Below are positions 1-5,751 of a stretch of 11,783 nucleotides of DNA, piece by piece (within the stretch, counting starts at the first letter, position 1; every line of letters begins with the position of its first letter). The notes under the pieces are model-generated. The model made no database searches. It saw only the letters and a program-made list of their open reading frames with translations, and was not told the origin of the DNA. This stretch comes from an uncultured Collinsella sp. (GTDB taxonomy: Bacteria; Actinomycetota; Coriobacteriia; Coriobacteriales; Coriobacteriaceae): contig CALINZ010000224.1 of assembly GCA_938045085.1 (NCBI GenBank), positions 1-11,783 on the forward strand. Direction: 5' to 3'. The position numbers were made by a program, and so were the translations under genes.

Positions 1-543
1 GTGAGCAACGCCCAGCTCATCTACCCCGCCGCCGAGATCTCGGAGCAGATCTCCACGGCCGGCAAGGAGGCCTCGGGCACGTCCAACATGAAGCTCATGA
101 TGAACGGCGCCATTACGCTGGGTACTCTTGACGGCGCCAACATCGAGATCGCCGACCTGGCCGGTCGCGAGAACGAGGCCATCTTTGGCCTGACCGCCCC
201 CGAGGTCGAGCAGCTCTGGGCATCCAACAGCTACTTTGCGTGGGATACCCTCAACGGCGACCGCGAGCGCCTGGGCCGCGTAATGGACGAGCTCAAGGAC
301 AACACCTTCGCGGGTCTTTCGGGCAACTTCGAGAGCATCTACAACGAGCTCATGAACAACAACGACCCCGACCTGGTCATGGCCGACTTCCGCAGCTACG
401 TAGATGCATGGGAGATGCTCACGGGCAGCTACGACGACCAGGAGACCTGGAACCGCAAGGCTCTGCTCAACACCGCCTCGAGCGGCTGGTTCTCGAGTGA
501 CCGCACCATTCGCGAGTACCGCGACGAGATCTGGCACGCGTAA
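1..543 (+). CDS. glgP: Glycogen phosphorylase, C-terminal part (5' truncated by window edge)
   Basis: Glycogen/maltodextrin phosphorylase (GT35) releases glucose-1-phosphate from the non-reducing ends of alpha-1,4-glucan in the cytosol. The 180 visible residues contain the family's pyridoxal-phosphate signature EASGTSNMKLMMN at residues 23-35. K31 (bases 91-93) is the expected Schiff-base lysine. It is followed by the conserved NGAITLGTLDGANIEI stretch. The family is normally about 750-850 residues, so roughly three quarters of the gene lies upstream. The GTG at base 1 is an internal Val codon rather than a start, because it sits inside a conserved block. The C-terminal end with the TAA stop at 541-543 looks intact. 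The gene stands 108 bases upstream of glgC in the same direction, so glycogen breakdown and synthesis genes are side by side. The phosphorylase identity is very secure; the choice between glycogen and maltodextrin phosphorylase rests on context. Confidence 0.96.
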   Translation: MSNAQLIYPAAEISEQISTAGKEASGTSNMKLMMNGAITLGTLDGANIEIADLAGRENEAIFGLTAPEVEQLWASNSYFAWDTLNGDRERLGRVMDELKDNTFAGLSGNFESIYNELMNNNDPDLVMADFRSYVDAWEMLTGSYDDQETWNRKALLNTASSGWFSSDRTIREYRDEIWHA

Positions 544-580
544 AGGACGCGAGTTCCCTTCTTTGCCGCACGGCATTACT

Positions 581-611
581 CGACGGGCGCGACGTTGCGC
601 CGCGCCCGTCG
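581..611 (+). terminator. Perfect 11-bp hairpin between glgP and glgC
   Basis: CGACGGGCGCG at 581-591 is the exact reverse complement of CGCGCCCGTCG at 601-611, with a 9-nt loop. The stem starts 38 bases after the glgP stop and ends 40 bases before the glgC start. What follows (CTAATGGGTTTAGG) is not a U-tract, so this is not a classical intrinsic terminator. It could be a U-less actinobacterial-type terminator, a partial attenuator that lowers glgC expression relative to glgP, or an mRNA-stabilising 3' structure. I see no convincing promoter between it and glgC. Confidence 0.45.
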
Positions 612-651
612 CTAATGGGTTTAGGAACATCGATGACAGAAGGAGAAATCG

Positions 652-1800
652 ATGAGTAAGAAAGAATGCATCGCGATGCTCCTCGCAGGAGGACAGGGCA
701 GCCGATTGGGGGCACTCACCCAAAAGATCGCTAAGCCGGCGGTTAGCTTTGGTGGCAAGTTCCGCATTATCGACTTTTCGCTCTCCAACTGCTCCAACTC
801 GGGCATCGACACGGTGGGCGTTCTGACGCAGTATCGCCCCTACCTGCTGCATGCCTACGTGGGCTCCGGCGAGGCTTGGGATCTGGACAGCCGCGATGGC
901 GGCGTGTCGATCCTGCCGCCGTACGAGACGCAGACCGGTGGCGCCTGGTATGCGGGCACGGCCGACGCCATTACGCAGAACCTCGACTACATCAAGGCTA
1001 ACGACCCCAAGTACGTCCTGATTCTTTCGGGCGATCACCTGTATCGCATGGACTACCGCAAGATGCTCAAGACGCACATTGAGAACAACGCCGACCTCAC
1101 GGTGAGCGTTATGCCCGTGCCGTGGGAGGAGGCCAGCCGCTTTGGCATCCTGACCACCGACCGCGAGGACGGCCGCATCACCAAGTTCACCGAGAAGCCC
1201 GATAAGCCCGATTCGAACCTCGCGTCCATGGGCATCTACATCTTCTCGGCCGACGTGCTGATCGAGGCGCTCGAGGAGGACGCTCTGGACCAGCGCTCGA
1301 GCCACGACTTTGGCAAGGACATCATCCCCAAGCTGCTCGGCGAGGGCAAGCGCCTGTACAGCTACGAGTTCCACGGCTTTTGGAAGGACGTCGGCACCAT
1401 CGCCAGCTTCCATGAGACCTCGATGGACCTGCTGGGCAACAATCCCGAGTTCGATTTGTTTGACAAGCACTTCCCCATCATGTCCAACATCACCACGCGT
1501 CCGCCGCACTACATTGGCCCGGACGGCCGCCTGGACGACTGCCTGGTCTCCAACGGCTGCAAGATCTACGGCACCGCTCGCCACTCGATCCTTTCGACCG
1601 ATGTCATCATCGAGGAGCGCGCCGTGGTCGAGGACTCCGTGCTGCTGCCGGGTGCGCACGTTAAGAGCGGCGCGCACATCTGCCGCGCCATTTTGGGCGA
1701 GAACTCCACGGTCGAAGAGGGCGTGAAGCTCGGCTCTGTCGATACCACCAAGGATACGGCCGTCGTTGGAAATGACGTCGTTATCGGGAAGGGGGAATGA
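652..1800 (+). CDS. glgC: Glucose-1-phosphate adenylyltransferase, catalytic subunit
   Basis: GlgC makes ADP-glucose and pyrophosphate from ATP and glucose-1-phosphate, the committed step of bacterial glycogen synthesis. The 382-residue product has the nucleotidyltransferase motif GGQGSRL (residues 13-19), the KPAVSFGGKFRIIDFSLSN block, GTADAITQN, the metal-binding SGDHLYRMDY (Asp128), and FTEKP (179-183) with the sugar-phosphate-binding Lys182. The C-terminal third is a left-handed beta-helix rich in hydrophobic-x-x repeats. Its length matches the short, Bacillus/Firmicutes-type GlgC. The ATG at 652 is supported by the Shine-Dalgarno sequence AGAAGGAGA (638-646). The stop is 4 bases before glgD, which implies translational coupling and assembly of a GlgC/GlgD complex, as established for several Firmicutes. 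Identity is very secure; heteromer formation is inferred. Confidence 0.97.
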   Translation: MSKKECIAMLLAGGQGSRLGALTQKIAKPAVSFGGKFRIIDFSLSNCSNSGIDTVGVLTQYRPYLLHAYVGSGEAWDLDSRDGGVSILPPYETQTGGAWYAGTADAITQNLDYIKANDPKYVLILSGDHLYRMDYRKMLKTHIENNADLTVSVMPVPWEEASRFGILTTDREDGRITKFTEKPDKPDSNLASMGIYIFSADVLIEALEEDALDQRSSHDFGKDIIPKLLGEGKRLYSYEFHGFWKDVGTIASFHETSMDLLGNNPEFDLFDKHFPIMSNITTRPPHYIGPDGRLDDCLVSNGCKIYGTARHSILSTDVIIEERAVVEDSVLLPGAHVKSGAHICRAILGENSTVEEGVKLGSVDTTKDTAVVGNDVVIGKGE

Positions 1801-1804
1801 TCCG

Positions 1805-2932
1805 ATGATCAATCGCAAGGCCATCGGTTATATCACCGCTAACTACTCTTCGACCTACGGCAGCGTGCTGCTCAAGGACCGCCCCATCGCGTCCGTTCCG
1901 TTTTTGGGCCGCTACCGCCTGATCGACTTCCCGCTGTCCAACATGATGAATGCCGGCATTAAGACCGTCGGCGTCGTCATGCCGGGCAACTATCGCTCGC
2001 TGATCGACCACGTGGGCTCGGGCAAGGACTGGGGCCTGGACCGCAAGAAGGGCGGCCTGTTCATGGTCCCCGGCAACGCGTATGGCACCACCAAGGGCGG
2101 CATGCGCTTCCTGTTGCGCGACATCATCTCCAACAAGACGCTGTTCCAGCGCTCGGACAAGCCCTATGTCGTAATGATGGGCACCAACATCATCTTTAAC
2201 ATGGACCTCAACACCATCATCGACGCGCACGAGAACTCCGGTGCCCAGATGACCGTGGTGTACTGCAAGGCCACGCACAACGTCGATGACGAGACCAAAC
2301 TCGAAATTAACGAGAACGGCCGTCTGACGGGCGTGAGCGCCGGCGTCGTGTACGGCGACAACGCCTCTATGGACTGCTGCATCGTCAACCGCGAGACGCT
2401 GCTCGAGATTATCGACCACTACCAGGCCGCCGACTATCTGGACCTGCTCGAGGCACTCCAGGGCGACTTTGGCAACATCGACGTGTGCAGCTACGAGTAC
2501 AAGGGCGAGGTTGTGGGCGTGTTTAGCGAGAAGTCGCTGTATCGCCGCAGCATGGACCTGCTCGACCAAACCGTGGCCGACCAGCTCTTTGACCCCGAGC
2601 GCCCGATCCTGACCAAGGCTCACGACGTGCCGCCTTCGCGCTATGCGACCGGCAGCCACGCGTGCAACTCGATCATCTCGGCCGGTTGCATCATCAAGGG
2701 CACCGTGCGCAACTCGATCCTGTCGCGCGGCGTTGTGGTCGAGGAAGGCGCTTCGGTGACCAACTCGATCATCAACCAGAGCTGCATCATCAAGAGCGGC
2801 GCCCGCGTCGAGAATGCCATTCTGGACAAGAACAACGTGGTTCCCACCAACACCGAACTTCGCGGCACGCCCGAGAACATTCTGGTGCTGGGCAAGGCTC
2901 CGTTAACTTCCGATACCACCATCGTACGTTAA
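1805..2932 (+). CDS. glgD: GlgC-like regulatory subunit of ADP-glucose pyrophosphorylase
   Basis: This 375-residue paralogue of GlgC keeps the fold (GRYRLIDFPLSNMMNAGIKT, HVGSGKDWGLDRK, and a C-terminal beta-helix) but has lost the catalytic motifs. The N-terminal GGQGSRL loop is replaced by sequence around ITANYSSTYGS. The metal-binding GDHLY becomes GTNII, with Thr127 where GlgC has Asp128. No FTEKP block is present. It should therefore be non-catalytic and act by modulating GlgC, as known for GlgD of Bacillus, Geobacillus and other Firmicutes. An in-frame ATG exists at 1766 inside glgC, but the ATG at 1805 is preferred: it has a GGGAAGGGGG purine tract 8 bases upstream, lies 4 bases after the glgC stop, and gives the usual N-terminus MINRKAIGYI. 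Pairing of glgC with glgD is typical of Firmicutes, so it is notable here. Confidence 0.94.
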   Translation: MINRKAIGYITANYSSTYGSVLLKDRPIASVPFLGRYRLIDFPLSNMMNAGIKTVGVVMPGNYRSLIDHVGSGKDWGLDRKKGGLFMVPGNAYGTTKGGMRFLLRDIISNKTLFQRSDKPYVVMMGTNIIFNMDLNTIIDAHENSGAQMTVVYCKATHNVDDETKLEINENGRLTGVSAGVVYGDNASMDCCIVNRETLLEIIDHYQAADYLDLLEALQGDFGNIDVCSYEYKGEVVGVFSEKSLYRRSMDLLDQTVADQLFDPERPILTKAHDVPPSRYATGSHACNSIISAGCIIKGTVRNSILSRGVVVEEGASVTNSIINQSCIIKSGARVENAILDKNNVVPTNTELRGTPENILVLGKAPLTSDTTIVR

Positions 2933-2963
2933 CGTTGGCACCGCAACATCGCTCGTAACATGT

Positions 2964-2999
2964 AGAATAGCCGCCCGGTTAGCGCCAGGCGGCTATTCT
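2964..2999 (+). promoter_or_regulatory. Perfect 12-bp leader hairpin just upstream of glgA
   Basis: AGAATAGCCGCC at 2964-2975 pairs exactly with GGCGGCTATTCT at 2988-2999 across a 12-nt loop. It ends 23 bases before the glgA start and has no U-tract after it. No room is left for a promoter between hairpin and start codon, so any glgA mRNA translated from 3023 must either carry this structure in its leader or begin within it. A weak -10-like TAGAAT at 2963-2968 overlaps the left arm, but I find no matching -35 at 16-18 bases, so a separate glgA promoter is uncertain. It may be a read-through attenuator between glgD and glgA or a 5'-UTR stability or translation-control element. Confidence 0.5.
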
Positions 3000-3022
3000 C
3001 GAATTGCAACATGGGAGACAAT

Positions 3023-5320
3023 ATGGCTGATTCCAGCAAAAAGATGCAGATCGTGTTTGCCTCGGCCGAGTGCGCACCGTTTGTTAAGACCGGTGGCCTG
3101 GGAGACGTGGCGGGCTCGCTGCCTGCGGCACTCGTGCGCGCCGGCGCCGAAGTCATCGTGATGGTGCCCAAGTACGCCACCATCAAGGCCGAGTACAAGG
3201 CGCAGATGGAGCACTTTGCCGATTTTTACGTGAGCCTGGGCTGGCGCAACGAGTACTGCGGGCTGGAGAAGCTCGAGCACGACGGCGTCACCTATATGTT
3301 CGTGGACAACGAGCGCTACTTTGCGCGCGACTATCCGTACGGCTTCTTTGATGACGGCGAGCGCTTCGCGTTCTTCTCCAAGGCCATCACCGAGAGCCTG
3401 CAGCACCTGCCCGAGGGCTTTGAGTGCGACATCCTACACTGCAACGACTGGCAGACCGCGCTGGCGCCTGTATTCCTGCGCGAGTTCTACCAGGGCCTGC
3501 CGCTGTACGACCGCGTCAAGACCGTGTTCTCGATCCACAATGTGGCGTTCCAGGGCCAGTTTAGCGACACCGTGATGGAGGACATCCTGGGTGTGGCGCA
3601 TATTCCGGCGGCAGCTACTCAGCTGCGCTGCGACGCCTGCAGCATCAACTACATGTTGGGCGCGCTGCACTATGCCGATGCCATCACCACGGTGAGCCCC
3701 ACCTACGCGGGCGAAATCCAAACGCCCGAGTTTGGCGAGGGCCTGGACGGCGTGCTGCGCGAGCGTTCCTATGCGCTGCAGGGCATCCTCAACGGAATTG
3801 ACGTTGCGGGCTTTGACCCGGCGACCGACAAGCGCATTGCCGCTAACTACACCGTGGAGAACCGTTCCGGCAAGGCCGTGTGCAAGGCCAAGCTGCAGGA
3901 GGAGCTGGGCCTCGAGGTCCGCGACGACCGTCCGCTTATGGTGATGGTCACGCGCCTGACGCGCCAGAAGGGCATGGACCTGGTCATGTACGCGCTCGAC
4001 CGCATCCTGTCCGGCGGCGTTCAGGTGGCCGTGCTGGGCACCGGTGACCGCGACTACGAGGACGGTCTGCGCTACTTCCAGGACAAGTACCCCGGCACCA
4101 TGGCCGCACGCATCGAGTTCGATCCCGCGTTGTCGCAGCGCATGTACGCCGCCGCCGACATGTTCCTGATGCCTTCGAAGTTTGAGCCCTGCGGCCTGTC
4201 GCAGATTATCGCCATGCGCTACGGCACCCTGCCCATCGTGCGCGAAACCGGTGGCCTGAAGGACACGGTGATCCCGTATAACGAGTTTACCGGCGAGGGC
4301 ACGGGCTTCTCGTTTAGCAACTTTAACGGCGACGAGATGGGCGACGCGGTGTTCCGCGCGGCGCGCCTGTTCTGGGATAACCGCGGGGCGTGGAACCAGC
4401 TGGTAACGCAGGCCATGAGTCAGGACTTTAGCTGGAGTCGCTCGGCCGACAAGTATCTGGACCTGTACTTCTTTATGCATCCGGAGATTGAGAGGCCGGC
4501 GGCTGTGGTTGAGACTGCGGCTGTGGCGCCCGTTAAGGAGCCCGCTGCCGCCGAGGCGCCCAAGGCCGAGGAGAAGCCGGCTGCCGATGCCGAAGTTAAG
4601 CCCGCAGCAAAACCTGCCGCCAAGAAGACGACCACCCGCAAGACAACGGCTAAGAAGACCACGACAACGAAGGCCGCTGCGAGCAAGACCGCCGCTGCCA
4701 AGGCAACTACTGCCAAGGCATCGACCACGCGTAAGCGCACGACCGCCGCTGCCAAGAAGACCGCCGAGGCCGAGGCTGCTCCCGAGGTAAAGGCCGAGGC
4801 TAAGCCTGCGGCAAAGGCTCCGGACAAGACCGCTGCCAAGAAGGCGACCGCGTCCAAGACCACGACCGCCAAGAAGGCAACGACAGCCAAGAAGACCACG
4901 GCTACGAAGTCGACGACCACGAAGGCCGCTACGACGAAGGCCGCCGCGAAGACGACCCCGAAGGCCGCCGCAAAGCCGGCCGTCAAAGTCGAGGAGACGC
5001 ACGCCGAGTCCAAGACCGAGGTAACTGTCGAGGCAAAGCCGGCCGCCAAGACCACCACGCGCAAGCGCACTACGACGACGGCCAAAAAGGCCACGACCAA
5101 GGCTGCTGCTCCCAAGGCAGAGGCTAAAGCCGAGGACAAGCCCGCAGTGAAGGTCGAGCCGGCGCCGAAGGCCGCTGAGGTCAAGACCGCTCCCAAGGCT
5201 AAGGCCAAGACCGAGCCCGCCAAGAAGGCCCCGGTCTCCCCCGCCGCTAAGACTGAGGAAAAAGCTCCGACCAAGAAGACCTCCGTCCGTAAGGCAACGG
5301 CCACCCGCAAGCGCCACTAA
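3023..5320 (+). CDS. glgA: Glycogen synthase with histone H1-like C-terminal tail
   Basis: This GT5 ADP-glucose-dependent glycogen synthase extends alpha-1,4-glucan chains. The catalytic core spans about residues 7-491. It contains KTGGLGDVAGSLP (22-34, ADP-glucose binding), the ILHCNDWQTAL block, SIHNVAFQG, RLTRQKG (311-317), and KFEPCGLSQIIAMRYG with Glu388 in the active site. The usual GlgA is about 470-490 residues; this one has 765. The extra residues 492-765 are a low-complexity tail of Lys, Ala, Thr, Glu, Pro and Val, described separately. The ATG at 3023 is chosen over the in-frame ATG at 3011 because GGGAG (3013-3017) is correctly placed before 3023 and lies inside the longer version. 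The gene is the last of the glgPCDA block and is followed by a strong terminator. The enzyme identity is secure. The tail's role is unknown. Confidence 0.96.
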   Translation: MADSSKKMQIVFASAECAPFVKTGGLGDVAGSLPAALVRAGAEVIVMVPKYATIKAEYKAQMEHFADFYVSLGWRNEYCGLEKLEHDGVTYMFVDNERYFARDYPYGFFDDGERFAFFSKAITESLQHLPEGFECDILHCNDWQTALAPVFLREFYQGLPLYDRVKTVFSIHNVAFQGQFSDTVMEDILGVAHIPAAATQLRCDACSINYMLGALHYADAITTVSPTYAGEIQTPEFGEGLDGVLRERSYALQGILNGIDVAGFDPATDKRIAANYTVENRSGKAVCKAKLQEELGLEVRDDRPLMVMVTRLTRQKGMDLVMYALDRILSGGVQVAVLGTGDRDYEDGLRYFQDKYPGTMAARIEFDPALSQRMYAAADMFLMPSKFEPCGLSQIIAMRYGTLPIVRETGGLKDTVIPYNEFTGEGTGFSFSNFNGDEMGDAVFRAARLFWDNRGAWNQLVTQAMSQDFSWSRSADKYLDLYFFMHPEIERPAAVVETAAVAPVKEPAAAEAPKAEEKPAADAEVKPAAKPAAKKTTTRKTTAKKTTTTKAAASKTAAAKATTAKASTTRKRTTAAAKKTAEAEAAPEVKAEAKPAAKAPDKTAAKKATASKTTTAKKATTAKKTTATKSTTTKAATTKAAAKTTPKAAAKPAVKVEETHAESKTEVTVEAKPAAKTTTRKRTTTTAKKATTKAAAPKAEAKAEDKPAVKVEPAPKAAEVKTAPKAKAKTEPAKKAPVSPAAKTEEKAPTKKTSVRKATATRKRH
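4496..5317 (+). other. Lys/Ala/Thr-rich basic low-complexity tail of GlgA
   Basis: Residues 492-765 use only ten amino acids (A, K, T, E, P, V, D, S, R, H). I find no Gly, Leu, Ile, Phe, Tyr, Trp, Met, Cys, Asn or Gln in 274 positions. By hand count there are about 59 Lys and 8 Arg against about 25 acidic residues, for a net charge near +40. Short motifs recur, such as AAKK, TTAKK, TTTRK and KPAAK. One larger unit, KPAAK(K)TTTRK, appears near 4600-4640 and again near 5033-5070. Synonymous codons vary between copies, which suggests maintenance at protein level rather than recent DNA slippage. The composition resembles the tails of histone H1, actinobacterial HU (HupB/HupS) and chlamydial Hc proteins. 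It is predicted to be disordered. Binding to nucleic acid, polyphosphate or an acidic surface is inference only. Confidence 0.85.
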
Positions 5321-5352
5321 TCCGGACGATTAAAACGTAATCTTCAACGCAA

Positions 5353-5381
5353 AAGAGGGCGCCCCAACCAGGCGCCCTCTT
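5353..5381 (+). terminator. Intrinsic terminator after glgA
   Basis: AAGAGGGCGCC (5353-5363) pairs perfectly with GGCGCCCTCTT (5371-5381), giving an 11-bp stem with a 7-nt loop, followed by TCTTAG. It begins 33 bases after the glgA stop. A run of A (5351-5354) before the stem and T-rich bases after it fit a Rho-independent terminator that could work in both directions. It should end the glycogen transcript and separate glgA from the next gene. Confidence 0.88.
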
Positions 5382-5402
5382 CTTAGTTGAACTTCTCTAG
5401 TA

Positions 5403-5554
5403 AAAAGAAGCCCGGTTTACTACGACAAAATGGCTCCGGCCGACCACGGCGGGTAATCTACGAAATTGGCAACGCCTCTACCTGCGGTTTTAATATCACG
5501 AAAATGACCGTGGTTGAGATCATTCAATTCGTCGTAGTAAACCGGGGTACTTTT
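5403..5554. repeat. 152-bp imperfect inverted-repeat element (MITE-like or structured RNA)
   Basis: The outer arms AAAAGAAGCCCGG... (5403-5426) and ...CCGGGGTACTTTT (5531-5554) are complementary at 22 of 24 positions. The core CCCGGTTTACTACGAC / GTCGTAGTAAACCGGG (5411-5426 / 5531-5546) is perfect over 16 bp. Nested inside are ACCACGG (5443-5449) / CCGTGGT (5508-5514), GGTA (5452-5455) / TACC (5479-5482) and a GGC-AAC-GCC mini-hairpin at 5468-5476. The whole could fold into one long, interrupted stem-loop. It lies after the glgA terminator, so it is not needed for termination. It carries no transposase. The terminal inverted repeats and size fit a miniature inverted-repeat transposable element or dispersed intergenic repeat. 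A structured non-coding RNA is the alternative. I see no clear target-site duplication. Confidence 0.6.
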
Positions 5555-5633
5555 GTTTGGCTACAAATAGTATCGGTATGGACGTTTTTAAATATCGCGA
5601 TAATTTGGGTGGTAAAACGATTTTCTAGGACAA

Positions 5634-5654
5634 CCGTTCGCCGATGGCAAACGG
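5634..5654. promoter_or_regulatory. Operator-like dyad upstream of the GH13-GH77 promoter
   Basis: CCGTT-C-GCC (5634-5642) mirrors GGC-A-AACGG (5646-5654) around GAT, with one mismatched position. It lies about 10 bases upstream of the candidate -35, a position that could suit an activator or auxiliary operator. The GGCAAACGG half loosely resembles sites of LacI-family sugar regulators, but that is only resemblance. No regulator gene is in the window. Confidence 0.35.
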
Positions 5655-5658
5655 ATGT

Positions 5659-5682
5659 TGTTTATACAGCCTGTGTACAACA
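5659..5682. promoter_or_regulatory. Operator-like dyad overlapping the candidate -35
   Basis: TGTTTATACAG (5659-5669) mirrors CTGTGTACAACA (5671-5682) with one extra base (C5678) and one T-G mismatch. With only one base between the arms it cannot form an RNA hairpin, so a DNA-binding site is the better reading. It covers the candidate -35 and spacer, which is where a repressor would block RNA polymerase. Confidence 0.4.
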
Positions 5683-5690
5683 GATATACT
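5663..5690 (+). promoter_or_regulatory. Candidate promoter for the GH13-GH77 gene
   Basis: A -10 TATACT (5685-5690) is preceded, at 16 bases, by TATACA (5663-5668), which matches TTGACA at 4 of 6 positions. Transcription would begin near 5697, about 55 bases before the start codon. A terminator upstream and no other gene between imply that this gene needs its own promoter. The hexamer match is moderate. Confidence 0.4.
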
Positions 5691-5710
5691 TACATCCTGT
5701 GCGTAAAGCC

Positions 5711-5728
5711 CATGGCCCGCAGGCCGTG
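5711..5728 (+). promoter_or_regulatory. 7-bp leader hairpin before the GH13-GH77 start
   Basis: CATGGCC (5711-5717) and GGCCGTG (5722-5728) pair with one G-U wobble around a CGCA tetraloop. The hairpin would sit at the 5' end of the mRNA, ending 23 bases before the start codon. The same placement is seen before glgA and the FmdB-type gene. It may stabilise the message or influence translation. Confidence 0.45.
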
Positions 5729-5751
5729 ATTCTATTGAACTGGATCGTATT

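Larger units (their letters stand above)
5321..5751 (+). other. Gene-free intergenic stretch between glgA and the GH13-GH77 gene
   Basis: I see no convincing coding sequence here. The stretch contains a strong terminator, a large inverted-repeat element, a low-GC segment (58 G/C of 150 bases at 5551-5700, about 39 percent, against GC-rich neighbouring genes), two operator-like dyads, a candidate promoter and a leader hairpin, each listed separately. An additional perfect 10-bp palindrome, TATCGCGATA, lies at 5593-5602. An open frame running across the region to 5755 lacks a ribosome binding site, spans the inverted repeat and is not accepted as a gene. Confidence 0.7.

Noticed and set aside
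1781..2659. Minus-strand open frame of 292 residues opposite glgD
   Set aside because: It is a His/Val/Ala-rich antisense shadow typical of GC-rich DNA, with no recognisable motif, while glgD matches its family along its whole length.
2935..2968. Promoter for glgA using TTGGCA (2935-2940) and TAGAAT (2963-2968)
   Set aside because: The 22-base spacing is too long for a standard sigma-70-type promoter, and TAGAAT lies partly inside the hairpin arm. It is kept only as a remark under the hairpin.
4600..5300. DNA tandem repeat or microsatellite within the glgA tail
   Set aside because: The repetition is at amino acid level with mixed synonymous codons and irregular unit length; I see no consistent DNA period.
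3434..5317. Minus-strand open frame of 627 residues opposite glgA, plus a second one at 4420-5310
   Set aside because: Both lie opposite the repetitive Lys/Ala/Thr codons of the glgA tail; their Leu/Gly- or Ala/Val-rich composition is the mirror of that low complexity. The glgA frame has clear family motifs.
5403..5554. CRISPR array or insertion sequence with transposase
   Set aside because: There are no regularly spaced direct repeats and no transposase-like coding sequence; only inverted arms are present.
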